From the NCBI RefSeq assembly GCF_003111685.1, contig NZ_CP022189.1:574001-638000 (forward strand): 64,000 bases of DNA, in the 5' to 3' direction. The stretch's first letter is position 1. Every line of letters starts with the position of its first letter. The notes beneath the pieces are model-generated. The model was given only the letters and a program-made list of their open reading frames with translations, was not told the DNA's origin and did not search any database. Source of the DNA: Alloyangia pacifica (GTDB taxonomy: Bacteria; Pseudomonadota; Alphaproteobacteria; Rhodobacterales; Rhodobacteraceae). The position numbers and the translations under genes were made by a program. Below, in pieces: positions 26,484 to 34,727 of this stretch.

Positions 26484-27650
26484 GTGAAACGCATCATTCT
26501 TGCTATTGTCGTGTTCGGCGCAACTCTCACCCCCATGCTTTTCGCCATCAAGGAGTCGACCCCCACGTTCGAGGCGCGGTCGCTGGTGTCCTTCGCTCTC
26601 GGGCGCGAATATGTCTACGTGCCAGACCCCAGCCTCACGGATATCCGTGCGCCCAACGCCGGGGACTTCCAGGGCTTCGTGAACGCCGAGATGCTGCTTC
26701 TCGACAACCCCAAGCTGGTGCGAAAGGCGATCGAGAAGGTGGGTCTGAATCGTGTGTACCCCAACATGCCCGACACCGCGGAGGGACTCGTCGAGGCGAC
26801 GATTTGGCTTGATGAAAGCACGATGATCGAGCTGATCACCGGATCCTACGTGGTGAAGGTGTCGGTCTTTCACAGCAATCCGGTGATCGCGGCGGAACTG
26901 GTGAACGCGCTGGTCGAGGCCTTCCTCGATCACCGCCGGGTCATGTACACAGAGCGCGAGCTTTCCACGATCACGGCGCGGTTGGACAAGGCGCAGCAGG
27001 AAGCCGAAGAGATTGACGCGGCGCTGATCGCTCTGCTCGGCGCACCCGATGCGACCGGTCTGCAGATCGAATACGAGAACGCGGTGCGCGACGAGGTCGC
27101 GCTCAATGCCGAGTTGCGCGAGGCGCGGCTGAACATGATCTCGCTGCAACAGCGCAAGGCATCTTTGGAAAACCGGCTGGGCTTCGAGGCGGATGCGCTG
27201 GAAGCGGAGACGGAGATCGAGGAGGCGCAGAGCCGGATCAGCTATCTCGAGCAGGAGTTCCAGAACACCCAATCTCATATTTCGGGCCTGTCAGAGGTGA
27301 TGCCGAAGGCGCGGCTCCTGCAGGCACGTCAGGAAGCGCAGACCGAAAGGATCGCCGAGCTTGACCTGCGGTTGCGCGATGCGCGGGCGGTGGAGGTCTC
27401 GGGCTTTGATAACGTGCGGGTCATCGAAGAGGGCACGCCGCCGATCAACCCGGTCAGCCTGTCGCCAAAGGCGCAGTTCGCCATCGCGATCATCGTTGCG
27501 GGGATCGCTGCCTTCGCAGCCTACATGATCGCCTTCCTGCTGGCCTCGCGGCCCAAGAAGACCCGAGAGGAAGATCTGCATGCGCCCGGGGTGACAGTGA
27601 TGAAGCAATCTCCGCGCGGCGACGACCGTCCGGCGCATCTGGCGCGCTGA
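26484..27650 (+). CDS. Wzz/GumC-type chain-length determinant protein
   Basis: This 388-residue inner-membrane protein has a membrane segment at the N-terminus (RIILAIVVFGATLTPMLFAI) and another at about residues 332-356 (FAIAIIVAGIAAFAAYMIAF). They flank a large periplasmic region with long coiled coils, for example TARLDKAQQEAEEIDAAL and SRISYLEQEFQNTQSHI. A Pro-rich PPINPVSLSPK before the second helix is the family mark. No tyrosine-kinase domain follows, unlike BY-kinase fusions. It likely governs chain length together with the Wzy-like and ExoF-like proteins. The start is uncertain: GTG at 26484 or TTG at 26478, neither with a strong ribosome site. Confidence 0.82.
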   Translation: MKRIILAIVVFGATLTPMLFAIKESTPTFEARSLVSFALGREYVYVPDPSLTDIRAPNAGDFQGFVNAEMLLLDNPKLVRKAIEKVGLNRVYPNMPDTAEGLVEATIWLDESTMIELITGSYVVKVSVFHSNPVIAAELVNALVEAFLDHRRVMYTERELSTITARLDKAQQEAEEIDAALIALLGAPDATGLQIEYENAVRDEVALNAELREARLNMISLQQRKASLENRLGFEADALEAETEIEEAQSRISYLEQEFQNTQSHISGLSEVMPKARLLQARQEAQTERIAELDLRLRDARAVEVSGFDNVRVIEEGTPPINPVSLSPKAQFAIAIIVAGIAAFAAYMIAFLLASRPKKTREEDLHAPGVTVMKQSPRGDDRPAHLAR

Positions 27651-27712
27651 GCAAGACGCGCGCGACCGGGTCCGGCCGCGCGTTGCCTCCCTTATGCAAG
27701 GCGGACTTTCCC

Positions 27713-28957
27713 ATGAAGGCTGCGAAGATTGATCTGCAAGGCCATGCGCTTGCCGTGGACGATCCGGCGCCGTTGCGCCTCGGCTACATGATCGACACCC
27801 TGTTAACTGGCGGCGCCGAGCGGCTTGTGCTTACCTTTGCCGAAGCGGTGCGCGGGCGGGCGGACATGAGCCTCACGGTGTTCGTGCTGAGCGATCTCGA
27901 GACGCCGTTCCTCCAGCGGCTGAGGGACACGGGCACCAGGGTGGTGTTGCTGCCGGGGCGCAATCTCGTGGACCTCGGGCGCTTCCGGCGGCTGGTCACG
28001 GCGCTGCGGGCCCACCGGATCGAATATCTGCACGCGCATCTCGCCTCATCGAGCACGCTCGGGGCCTATGCCGCGCGTCTGCTGGGGATCCCCTTCATCA
28101 CCACGATCCACAATGTGAAACCCTCGGTGCGAAGAATTCGCCCCGGCCGTCGCCTGTTGCAGGGCATCGCCATGCGCCTGCCCGGAGTCAACAAGATCGC
28201 TGTCGGCGAGGCCGTCGCCGTGGCCGCGGCGGGCGATATCGGGCCGGCTGGCTGCCGGGTGGTGCCGAATGCGGTCTCCGAAAACGTGGTGGCCCCCTTT
28301 GGCGCGCGCGCGCGGCTTCGCCGCGAGCTTGGCCTCGGCGACGAGCAAGTCGCGCTTGTCTGCGTCGGCGCCATCATCGGCCAGAAGGCGCATGAGGTGC
28401 TTCTGGATGCCTTCGCCGCGATTCGCGCGCGGGCACCGCAGGCGGTTCTGCTGCTTGTCGGCGACGCCCGCGACGCCCCGCGCTTCGAAGCCCTTCTCGC
28501 GCAAGCGGGACAACTCGGCCTTGGCGACGAGCTGCGCTTCCTGGGCATGCGCAGCGACATCCCCGAAGTGCTGGCGGCCAGCGACATTTTCGTCAGCGCG
28601 TCGCATTGGGAAGGGGCGCCGGTCTCCCTGCTCGAGGCCATGGCCAACGGGCTGCCGCCAGTGGTGACCGATGTGGGCGAGAACGCGCTGGTTCTGGAGG
28701 GGACCGGCGCCATTCTCGTGCGGCCACGCGATCCGGAGGCACTGGCGCGGGGCGTTCTCGAGATGATCGAGACGAAGGGCCTGGCGGAGCGCACCGCCCA
28801 TGCGGTCCGCGAGCGGGCGCTCGGGCGTTACGGCGTGGCCACCTGGGTTGAGCGGCTCTTGGCGATCTACGCCGAGACCGGTCGCCGCAGCGACTGGCAC
28901 AGGGCGCGGCCGGATGTTCCCGCGCCCCGCCTGCAACCTCGGCGGGTGCCGCGGTGA
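27713..28957 (+). CDS. Glycosyltransferase family 4 protein
   Basis: This 414-residue cytosolic GT-B-fold transferase starts with a short extension, then LRLGYMIDTLLTGGAERLVL, which is the usual nucleotide-binding Gly-Gly-Ala-Glu motif of GT4. Donor-binding blocks are VALVCVGAIIGQKAHEVLLD (near residue 220) and FVSASHWEGAPVSLLEAMAN (near 300), containing the EX7E-type motif, followed by LPPVVTDVGENALVLEG. AAGG precedes the ATG by 11 bases. A Wzz-like gene lies upstream at a 62-bp distance. The sugar and linkage are unknown; it presumably extends the lipid-linked repeat unit. Confidence 0.9.
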   Translation: MKAAKIDLQGHALAVDDPAPLRLGYMIDTLLTGGAERLVLTFAEAVRGRADMSLTVFVLSDLETPFLQRLRDTGTRVVLLPGRNLVDLGRFRRLVTALRAHRIEYLHAHLASSSTLGAYAARLLGIPFITTIHNVKPSVRRIRPGRRLLQGIAMRLPGVNKIAVGEAVAVAAAGDIGPAGCRVVPNAVSENVVAPFGARARLRRELGLGDEQVALVCVGAIIGQKAHEVLLDAFAAIRARAPQAVLLLVGDARDAPRFEALLAQAGQLGLGDELRFLGMRSDIPEVLAASDIFVSASHWEGAPVSLLEAMANGLPPVVTDVGENALVLEGTGAILVRPRDPEALARGVLEMIETKGLAERTAHAVRERALGRYGVATWVERLLAIYAETGRRSDWHRARPDVPAPRLQPRRVPR

Positions 28958-29010
28958 CGGGCAGAACGGTCACTCTTCGGTGTGGCTCGCGGCGCGCAGG
29001 TCTTAATTCC

Positions 29011-29040
29011 TTGACGCGTCTTCCGGCGGTTGCGTATCGT
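29011..29040 (+). promoter_or_regulatory. Candidate sigma-70 promoter upstream of the small membrane gene
   Basis: TTGACG and TATCGT are separated by 18 bases in the 240-bp gap before the small membrane protein gene at 29198. The position after the GT4 gene suggests a second transcription unit in the locus. Consensus match only. Confidence 0.4.
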
Positions 29041-29197
29041 CGGGGTATAGTAACGCGCAACGGGTCCGCCGCTGGTTTTGGTCCGGGTCCATATTTTTGG
29101 AATTTGTCCCAAATGTTTAGGGGGACCAAGTGTCGGTCATCATTGCCAACCCGGCTGAAACACCTTCGGATCTTCTCCGATTGGTCAGGATTGGAAG

Positions 29198-29479
29198 ATG
29201 CCACTCAACACTCTAGAAAGGAGGCTACGTGTCACGCGCGGTCGCGGTTCTGCCGACCCGTCGCAAACATCGCCCATGGACAAGCAGGCTGAACGGCCGC
29301 CGCGGCGAGACCGCCAGTATGTCCGGCAGGCGATACTCATTATTTCTTGTGCGCTAACCGCAATTTTTTACGCTTGGCTTATTTCATTCATCGTTGGTTT
29401 CAGCCTTGGGGCGGTTGCCTGGATCGGGATTGCATTTTTGGGCGCTCTTGCCGGGTTCTTTCTGTCGATCATCCTCTGA
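29198..29479 (+). CDS. Small hypothetical membrane protein
   Basis: This 93-residue protein has a basic N-terminal part (about residues 1-42, rich in Arg and Asp) and two closely spaced hydrophobic segments: about 45-65 (AILIISCALTAIFYAWLISF) and 68-93 (SLGAVAWIGIAFLGALAGFF). I do not recognise a family. AGGA lies 13 bases before the ATG at 29198. A downstream in-frame ATG at 29276 has no ribosome site but would give just the membrane part. Its position inside the locus between GT4 and sulfotransferase genes suggests a membrane accessory role; that is inference. Confidence 0.5.
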   Translation: MPLNTLERRLRVTRGRGSADPSQTSPMDKQAERPPRRDRQYVRQAILIISCALTAIFYAWLISFIVGFSLGAVAWIGIAFLGALAGFFLSIIL

Positions 29480-29621
29480 TCGTCTGACCCGGGCGCTCCG
29501 AACGGCCCCGCAAATCGGCCAATTTATGGCCTCGATCCGTGCGATCATCCCGAAATTCACTCTGGCGCCGCTGCGGCGCCGTGGCCCGAGGCGACCGGCG
29601 ACGCAGTAGGAGACGCTGCCT

Positions 29622-30614
29622 GTGTCGACGCATTCCCTTCCGTCTGATCCCCAACCAGTATCTCGGGCGGACCTCTTTCCGCCCGCCGCCTACCTGATCG
29701 GCGCGCCGAAATGCGGCACGACGGCGCTGGGACACTATCTTGCGGGGCACCCGGGGGTGGGCTTCAGCAACCCCAAGGAGCCGCACTACTTTTCGCGCGA
29801 CCTGCGCGGGCTGTGCCTGTGCGATGACTTTGAAGCCTATCGCGCGACCTTCGCGCCGGGTCCGCAGGCCGAGGTGCTGATGGAAGGATCGGTCTGGTAT
29901 CTCTATTCGGACAGCGCGATCACCGAGATCCTCAAGGCGCGGCCCGATGCGAAATTCATCGTCATGTTGCGCAATCCGGTGAAGATGCTGGCCTCGCTGC
30001 ATCGGCAGCTGATCCATGCGCTCGACGAGAACGAAGAGGACTTCCGCACGGCCTGGGACCTCTCGGATGCGCGCGCGGCGGGCAAGAATATCCCCCGCAG
30101 TTGTCGCGCCCCGTCGACGCTGCTCTACAAGCGCACCGCCGCTTTCGGAGAAATGCTCTCGCGGCTCTACGCCCGGGTGCCGCGCGATCGGGTCTTGGTG
30201 CTGTTCCAAGAGGACATGCGGGCGGACACGCCCGGCATCTACCGCCGGACTCTGGCGTTCCTCGGTCTCGAGGACGACGGGCGGCGGGACTTCCCCTCGA
30301 TCAACGAGGCCAAGCGAGCGCGCTCGAAGCTGGTGCGCTACGTGGTGACGCGGGCCGGTCCCGCGCGCCAGCTCGTGTCACGACCGATCAAGCGCGCCTT
30401 CGGGCTCGAGTCGCTGGGACTGCTGAAAAAACTGGATGCGCTCAATACCGCCAAGCTCGCCAAGGTGCCGGTCCCCGCCGACCTCGCCGAGGAGATCGCG
30501 GCAACCTACGCCGAGGACATGCTGCTGCTCCAGCTGCTTGTCGGACGTGACCTCGCCGATCTGGGCTGGCCGATGCCGGACCCGGCGCGGCCCAAATCCG
30601 CCGCGGTGGGATGA
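29622..30614 (+). CDS. Sulfotransferase family protein
   Basis: This 330-residue protein transfers sulfate from PAPS. It has the 5'-phosphosulfate-binding loop AYLIGAPKCGTTALGHYLAG (residues about 23-42), SNPKEPHYFSRDL, and the 3'-phosphate motif FIVMLRNPVKMLASLHRQL (about 110-128). VLVLFQEDMRADTPGIYRRT follows. This type resembles NodH/heparan-sulfate sulfotransferases acting on carbohydrates. The gene starts with GTG preceded by AGGAG. Its presence in the locus suggests that the polymer is sulfated, which fits marine bacterial exopolysaccharides. No APS/PAPS synthesis genes are in the window. Confidence 0.9.
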   Translation: MSTHSLPSDPQPVSRADLFPPAAYLIGAPKCGTTALGHYLAGHPGVGFSNPKEPHYFSRDLRGLCLCDDFEAYRATFAPGPQAEVLMEGSVWYLYSDSAITEILKARPDAKFIVMLRNPVKMLASLHRQLIHALDENEEDFRTAWDLSDARAAGKNIPRSCRAPSTLLYKRTAAFGEMLSRLYARVPRDRVLVLFQEDMRADTPGIYRRTLAFLGLEDDGRRDFPSINEAKRARSKLVRYVVTRAGPARQLVSRPIKRAFGLESLGLLKKLDALNTAKLAKVPVPADLAEEIAATYAEDMLLLQLLVGRDLADLGWPMPDPARPKSAAVG

Positions 30615-30673
30615 TCCCCTCGGCAACATGTTTTTTGTGACTGATTTGATTCATTTTTTGAAAAGGAAGCACC

Positions 30674-31663
30674 ATGTTGAAGCGCAATTACGACAGTCGA
30701 AAGCGCATCCTCGTCACTGGAGGGGCGGGTTTTCTGGGCTCGCATCTGTGCGACCGGCTGCTGGAACGCGGGGCAGAGGTCCTGTGCGTCGACAACCTGT
30801 TCACCGGCACGAAACGCAATATCGAGCATCTGCTCGGCAATCCGCGTTTCGAGTTCCTGCGCCATGACGTGACCATCCCTCTCTATGTCGAGGTGGACGA
30901 GATCTATAATCTCGCCTGTCCGGCCTCGCCGATCCACTACCAGCACGACCCGGTGCAGACGACCAAGACCTCGGTGCACGGCGCGATCAATATGCTGGGG
31001 CTGGCGCGGCGGCTGAAATGCCCGATCCTGCAGGCTTCGACCTCTGAAGTTTACGGTGACGCGCTGGTCAGCCCGCAGGCCGAGGGCTACTGGGGCAATG
31101 TGAACCCGATCGGCGTGCGCTCCTGCTACGACGAGGGCAAGCGCTGCGCCGAGACGCTGTTCTTCGACTACAACCGCCAGCACGGTCTGCCGATCAAGGT
31201 GGTACGCATCTTCAACACCTACGGTCCGCGCATGCACCCGCAGGATGGCCGCGTGGTGTCGAACTTCATCCGGCAGGCGCTCTACGACGAGGACATTACC
31301 ATCTACGGCGATGGCAGCCAGACCCGGTCGTTCTGCTACATGGATGAGTTGATCGAGGGCATGATGCGCATGATGGCCACCGACGAAGGCTTCACCGGCC
31401 CGGTGAATCTTGGCAACCCGCAGGAATGCACCGTGAAGCAGCTTGCGGAGATGATCGTGGCGCAAACCGGCTCGAAGTCGAAGCTGGTGTCGCGGGAACT
31501 GCCCAGCGACGATCCGGTGCAGCGCCGCCCCGACATCACCCTCGCGCGCAAGCATCTCGGCTGGAGCCCTTCGATCGAGCTTTCCGAGGGCATCGCCAAG
31601 ACCATCGCCTATTTCGAGGACCTGCTCGGCAAGAAGTCCCGCCAGATGCAGACGACCTCCTGA
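30674..31663 (+). CDS. uxs: UDP-glucuronate decarboxylase (UDP-xylose synthase)
   Basis: This NAD-dependent extended SDR converts UDP-glucuronic acid to UDP-xylose. The 329-residue product has the Rossmann motif [19 protein letters not shown], the UXS-typical [16 protein letters not shown], and [20 protein letters not shown]. The catalytic [15 protein letters not shown] carries Tyr and Lys. [17 protein letters not shown] and a [19 protein letters not shown] block are also diagnostic. AAGGAAG precedes the ATG. It implies xylose (or a derivative) in the repeat unit; a UDP-glucose dehydrogenase would be needed from elsewhere. Confidence 0.94.
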   Translation: MLKRNYDSRKRILVTGGAGFLGSHLCDRLLERGAEVLCVDNLFTGTKRNIEHLLGNPRFEFLRHDVTIPLYVEVDEIYNLACPASPIHYQHDPVQTTKTSVHGAINMLGLARRLKCPILQASTSEVYGDALVSPQAEGYWGNVNPIGVRSCYDEGKRCAETLFFDYNRQHGLPIKVVRIFNTYGPRMHPQDGRVVSNFIRQALYDEDITIYGDGSQTRSFCYMDELIEGMMRMMATDEGFTGPVNLGNPQECTVKQLAEMIVAQTGSKSKLVSRELPSDDPVQRRPDITLARKHLGWSPSIELSEGIAKTIAYFEDLLGKKSRQMQTTS

Positions 31664-31764
31664 GCAGAAGGCGCGCGCCGCGGGCGGCGCGTGCTCCGAC
31701 CGACCCTAGTGAGCCCGGTCGCTCCGGCGTCCGGGTGTGACGTTGTTATTCATGGGAGCAGGTG

Positions 31765-32967
31765 ATGACCCTTTTTGTGTCTCCTCGGCGCCGTATGGTG
31801 CTGGCATGTTTCATTCTCTCGACCGCTTTGGCGGGATTTTCGCTGCCCGTCGACCTCGTCTGGGCGGATACCGCCTCCTCGGCGGATGACCCAGAGCAGG
31901 TTGGTTTCGGCGCCCTGACCCGTGGCGGCGGCGATGGCCGCACCATCCACGTGACCACGCTGGCCGACGACGGGCCGGGCAGTCTCCGCTGGGCCGCCGA
32001 ACAGGAGCAGGGGCCGCGCATCATCCACTTCGATGTCGGGGGGACCATAGATCTGTCGCAGCAGATCCAGATCGGACCGGACGTCACGCTTGATGGTCGC
32101 AGCGCGCCGGAGGGGATCACCCTCACCGGCGGACGGCTGCGGGTGGTAGGCAGCAACGTGATCGTGCGCGGGATGCACCTGCGCCCGGGCGACGGTCCGG
32201 GCGATGCGCCCGACAACCGCGACGGGCTGTCGATCGGGGACGGATCCAAGCCGATCCGCAACGTGCTGATCGAGGGCAATTCGATCAGTTGGGCGGTCGA
32301 CGAGAACCTCGCGGTCTGGGGCAACGTGGCCGATGTCACCATCTCCAACAACATCATCGCCGAGGCGCTCGACCAGTCGATCCATCCCAAGGGGCGGCAC
32401 AGCATGGGGCTTCTTATCGGCGGCGGCTCGGCCAAGCGCATCACCGTGATCGGCAATCTTCTTGCGCATAACCGGCATCGCAACCCCAACATCAAGGATG
32501 ACAGCCGGCAGATCGAATTCATCAACAACCTGGTGTATAACTGGGGCCCGAGCGGCTTTCAGGGCACCGGTTCGACGGTCAATATCATCGGCAATGTCTA
32601 CATCCCCGGACCGAACAGCGTCGAGCGGCCGCCACTTCACCTGCAGGACGCGGGGCGTCCCGGCCCGAACTTCTACGTGTCGGACACCGATGGCGAGATC
32701 CGCGCCGATGCGGAGGTCGCGCTCTCGAAAGCCCCGGCGTTCGCAGGCAGCGGAGCGCCGGTGATCCCCTCGGCGCAGGTCGAGGACGCCGTGCTCGCCA
32801 ACGCGGGCGCGCGCCACCCTCAGGTTGATGCCACTGATCTTCGGCTCCTCGAAGAGGTGAGGGGGCGCACCGGGTACATCATCGATTCGCCCCGGCAGGT
32901 GATCCAGGGCCGCCTGCCGAGAAAGGCGGGAGGAAATGCGGGCGAGGCGGGACAAAGTTCGAACTAA
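31765..32967 (+). CDS. Secreted pectate-lyase-fold protein (polysaccharide lyase type)
   Basis: This 400-residue protein has a long signal peptide (MVLACFILSTALAGFSLPV followed by DLVWAD) and a right-handed beta-helix of the pectate lyase type: GGGDGRTIHVTTLADDGPGS, then RIIHFDVGGTIDLS, NVIVRGMHLRPGDGPG, and the late block RHRNPNIKDDSRQIEFINNL, as in PL1-like bacterial lyases. It may trim or release the polymer in the periplasm or outside, as is common for lyases inside exopolysaccharide loci. GGGAG precedes the ATG by six bases; GTG at 31762 would add one residue. The exact substrate is unknown and it may have lost lyase activity. Confidence 0.82.
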   Translation: MTLFVSPRRRMVLACFILSTALAGFSLPVDLVWADTASSADDPEQVGFGALTRGGGDGRTIHVTTLADDGPGSLRWAAEQEQGPRIIHFDVGGTIDLSQQIQIGPDVTLDGRSAPEGITLTGGRLRVVGSNVIVRGMHLRPGDGPGDAPDNRDGLSIGDGSKPIRNVLIEGNSISWAVDENLAVWGNVADVTISNNIIAEALDQSIHPKGRHSMGLLIGGGSAKRITVIGNLLAHNRHRNPNIKDDSRQIEFINNLVYNWGPSGFQGTGSTVNIIGNVYIPGPNSVERPPLHLQDAGRPGPNFYVSDTDGEIRADAEVALSKAPAFAGSGAPVIPSAQVEDAVLANAGARHPQVDATDLRLLEEVRGRTGYIIDSPRQVIQGRLPRKAGGNAGEAGQSSN

Positions 32968-33375
32968 GCCCTCGCCATTAAAGGCGAAACCTGGGAAAAA
33001 ATGGGGCTGGAAAGCGAGGCGCCTGATTTGGTGCGAGAAGCTATTGTTGCGATGTGCTGCACAGTGTCCGTGCAACCTTTGCGTGACAAGCCCACGAAGT
33101 CCCTAGTTGTTCCGCGTTTGCGGTCTAGGTCCCAAAAAACAGCTTTGCACCGCTGGCCCATAAAGTTAGTATTTTCGACAGAATGATGCGCTTTAATTAA
33201 CATACAAAACGATCTGTCCCCGTATTGGTCAGGGGACATTTGAGGCAGTTTCTGGCCGAAGTCCGAGCATCACGAAGGTTTTCATGATCGCCGCGCGTCT
33301 ATGCGGCACCGTTTGCATTTTGCTTTTTGGCTAGGGTTTTTCCCAGGCTCCTTGAGTTTTCCGAGGATATTTCCG
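32968..33375. other. Large A/T-biased regulatory gap before the ExoY-like gene
   Basis: About 410 bp without a supported gene. Short open frames on both strands (for example 33001-33186) show no family features. The part from about 33165 onward is poor in G and C for this genome. It includes TTTAATTAAC near 33190 and a perfect 7-bp dyad at 33215-33238. It probably carries the promoter and operators of the ExoY-like gene and may define an independently regulated section of the locus. Confidence 0.55.
33215..33238. promoter_or_regulatory. Perfect dyad TGTCCCC-N10-GGGGACA
   Basis: Two 7-base arms are exactly complementary across a 10-base spacer, 138 bases before the ExoY-like start codon. The spacing, two DNA turns between arm centres approximately, suits a dimeric regulator, or the structure could form a weak RNA hairpin. 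No matching regulator gene is in the locus. Confidence 0.45.
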
Positions 33376-34587
33376 ATGAATTTTTCAACGCAAAAAGAAC
33401 TAGAAAAACCGCATACATACAGAACTTTAGACGACTCCTCCCCCCGCTTCACCGATTTCCAATCCTCCCACTACCGCACGGAGCTCTCCTCCCAATCCGC
33501 GCGCGACACTGGCTATGCGAGCGGCGCGGTCGCCGGAGCCGAGGCGTGGCCCTCGGGCGGCCGGCGCGCCATTTGGCCGCGGTTCTCGGTCGGCTTCCAG
33601 CCGCGCTCGCGGTTTGTTTACCGGGCTTACAATTTCGCCATCGCTATGACGCTCTTTCTGATGGTCCTGCCGCTGTTCCTGGTGATCACCGCGCTTCTCG
33701 CCCTCACCCAAGGTGCACCGATTTTCTACCGCGGCCCGCGTATCGGCGAGAACGGCGAGCTCTTCGACGTTTTCAAGTTCCGCAGCCTCGACAGCAACAA
33801 GGCGGCGATGATCACCAAGGACAAGGTGCTGCCCAAGGGGTCGGGCATCGAAACCCCGATGGGACTGTTCCTGCGTGAAACCCGTCTCGACGAGATTCCG
33901 CAGCTTCTGAACGTGATCAAGGGCGACATGAACATGTGCGGCCCGCGACCCGTGCGCCCGGAGATCGCGGCACAATACGCCGCCACGATCCCCGACTACG
34001 AACGCCGGTTCCGGGTCAAGCCCGGGATGATAGGCCCGGCCCAGGCTTTCATGAGCCACGGGACCTCCAAGGCGATCCGCTCGCGGCTGAACAACAAGCT
34101 GTGCCGCACCGAGGTGTCTTATTTCGGCGAGATCTCCCTCGTGTTCATCGTCGGGGCCTGCGTGGTTGCGCGGACAGTGTCCCGGATCGGCACCACGGTC
34201 TTCGGTCGCCGGTCAGAACGTATCGAGGCCGCGCGTGCGCGGGTCTACGACATGCGCTTCGTTTCTGATGACGGCCAGTCGCGGGCGGTGTTCTGGGTCG
34301 ACGAGGACCAGCTTATCCTCGACCAGGGGAACGCGCTGAACGTGCCGCTCTTGGGTCGGCTGACCATGCTCCTTCCGGACGGTCAGACCCGCAATGCGGC
34401 GGTGGAACTGAGCACGGTCCAGGCGACGGCGCCGAACGGCCGGGTGCAGGTCAGTTACAAGCCGAAAAGCGAATACGCCGAACACATCCTAAGCCGCTAC
34501 CTGTTCCAGGCAGTTGTCGTGCCACACCGTTCCGAGTTCCTTTCCGCAAAGCTGCGACGCGCGCTCACCCGCTCGACCGCGGCATGA
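33376..34587 (+). CDS. ExoY-type priming sugar transferase with extra C-terminal domain
   Basis: This 403-residue membrane enzyme starts repeat-unit synthesis by moving a sugar-1-phosphate to undecaprenyl phosphate. The bacterial sugar transferase domain (about residues 77-275) has a membrane segment (IAMTLFLMVLPLFLVITALL), YRGPRIGENGELFDVFKFRS, TRLDEIPQLLNVIKGDMNM and CGPRPVRPE, then FRVKPGMIGPAQ. Family members usually end soon after. Here about 115 more residues follow (about 285-403), containing VFWVDEDQLILDQGNAL and LGRLTMLLPDGQTRNAAV, which look like a small beta-barrel, perhaps PilZ-like but without an RxxxR motif. GAGGA lies eight bases before the ATG. Confidence 0.88.
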   Translation: MNFSTQKELEKPHTYRTLDDSSPRFTDFQSSHYRTELSSQSARDTGYASGAVAGAEAWPSGGRRAIWPRFSVGFQPRSRFVYRAYNFAIAMTLFLMVLPLFLVITALLALTQGAPIFYRGPRIGENGELFDVFKFRSLDSNKAAMITKDKVLPKGSGIETPMGLFLRETRLDEIPQLLNVIKGDMNMCGPRPVRPEIAAQYAATIPDYERRFRVKPGMIGPAQAFMSHGTSKAIRSRLNNKLCRTEVSYFGEISLVFIVGACVVARTVSRIGTTVFGRRSERIEAARARVYDMRFVSDDGQSRAVFWVDEDQLILDQGNALNVPLLGRLTMLLPDGQTRNAAVELSTVQATAPNGRVQVSYKPKSEYAEHILSRYLFQAVVVPHRSEFLSAKLRRALTRSTAA

Positions 34588-34727
34588 TGCCGGACGGGGC
34601 TTAGCCCCTCCGGCAATTGCGAGTTCCTCTGCCACGGCGCAGGCCAAAAAAACCGTAATTAATTAAAAACAAAAAATAAAAACTGATTTCATAGTTGATT
34701 TTACCCCTCTCGTCAGAGGACTCTATT
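34588..34727. promoter_or_regulatory. A/T-rich promoter region of the giant protein gene
   Basis: The segment 34650-34700 contains almost only A and T (repeated TAATTAATTAA and A runs), in strong contrast to the GC-rich surroundings. Such T-A-rich tracts are favoured by Ros/MucR-type regulators that control exopolysaccharides in alphaproteobacteria. AGAGGA precedes the ATG of the following gene. Binding by MucR is inference. Confidence 0.4.

Noticed and set aside
32964..33239. Short open frames on both strands in the gap before the ExoY-like gene
   Set aside because: No ribosome site, no family features and A/T-biased composition like a regulatory region.
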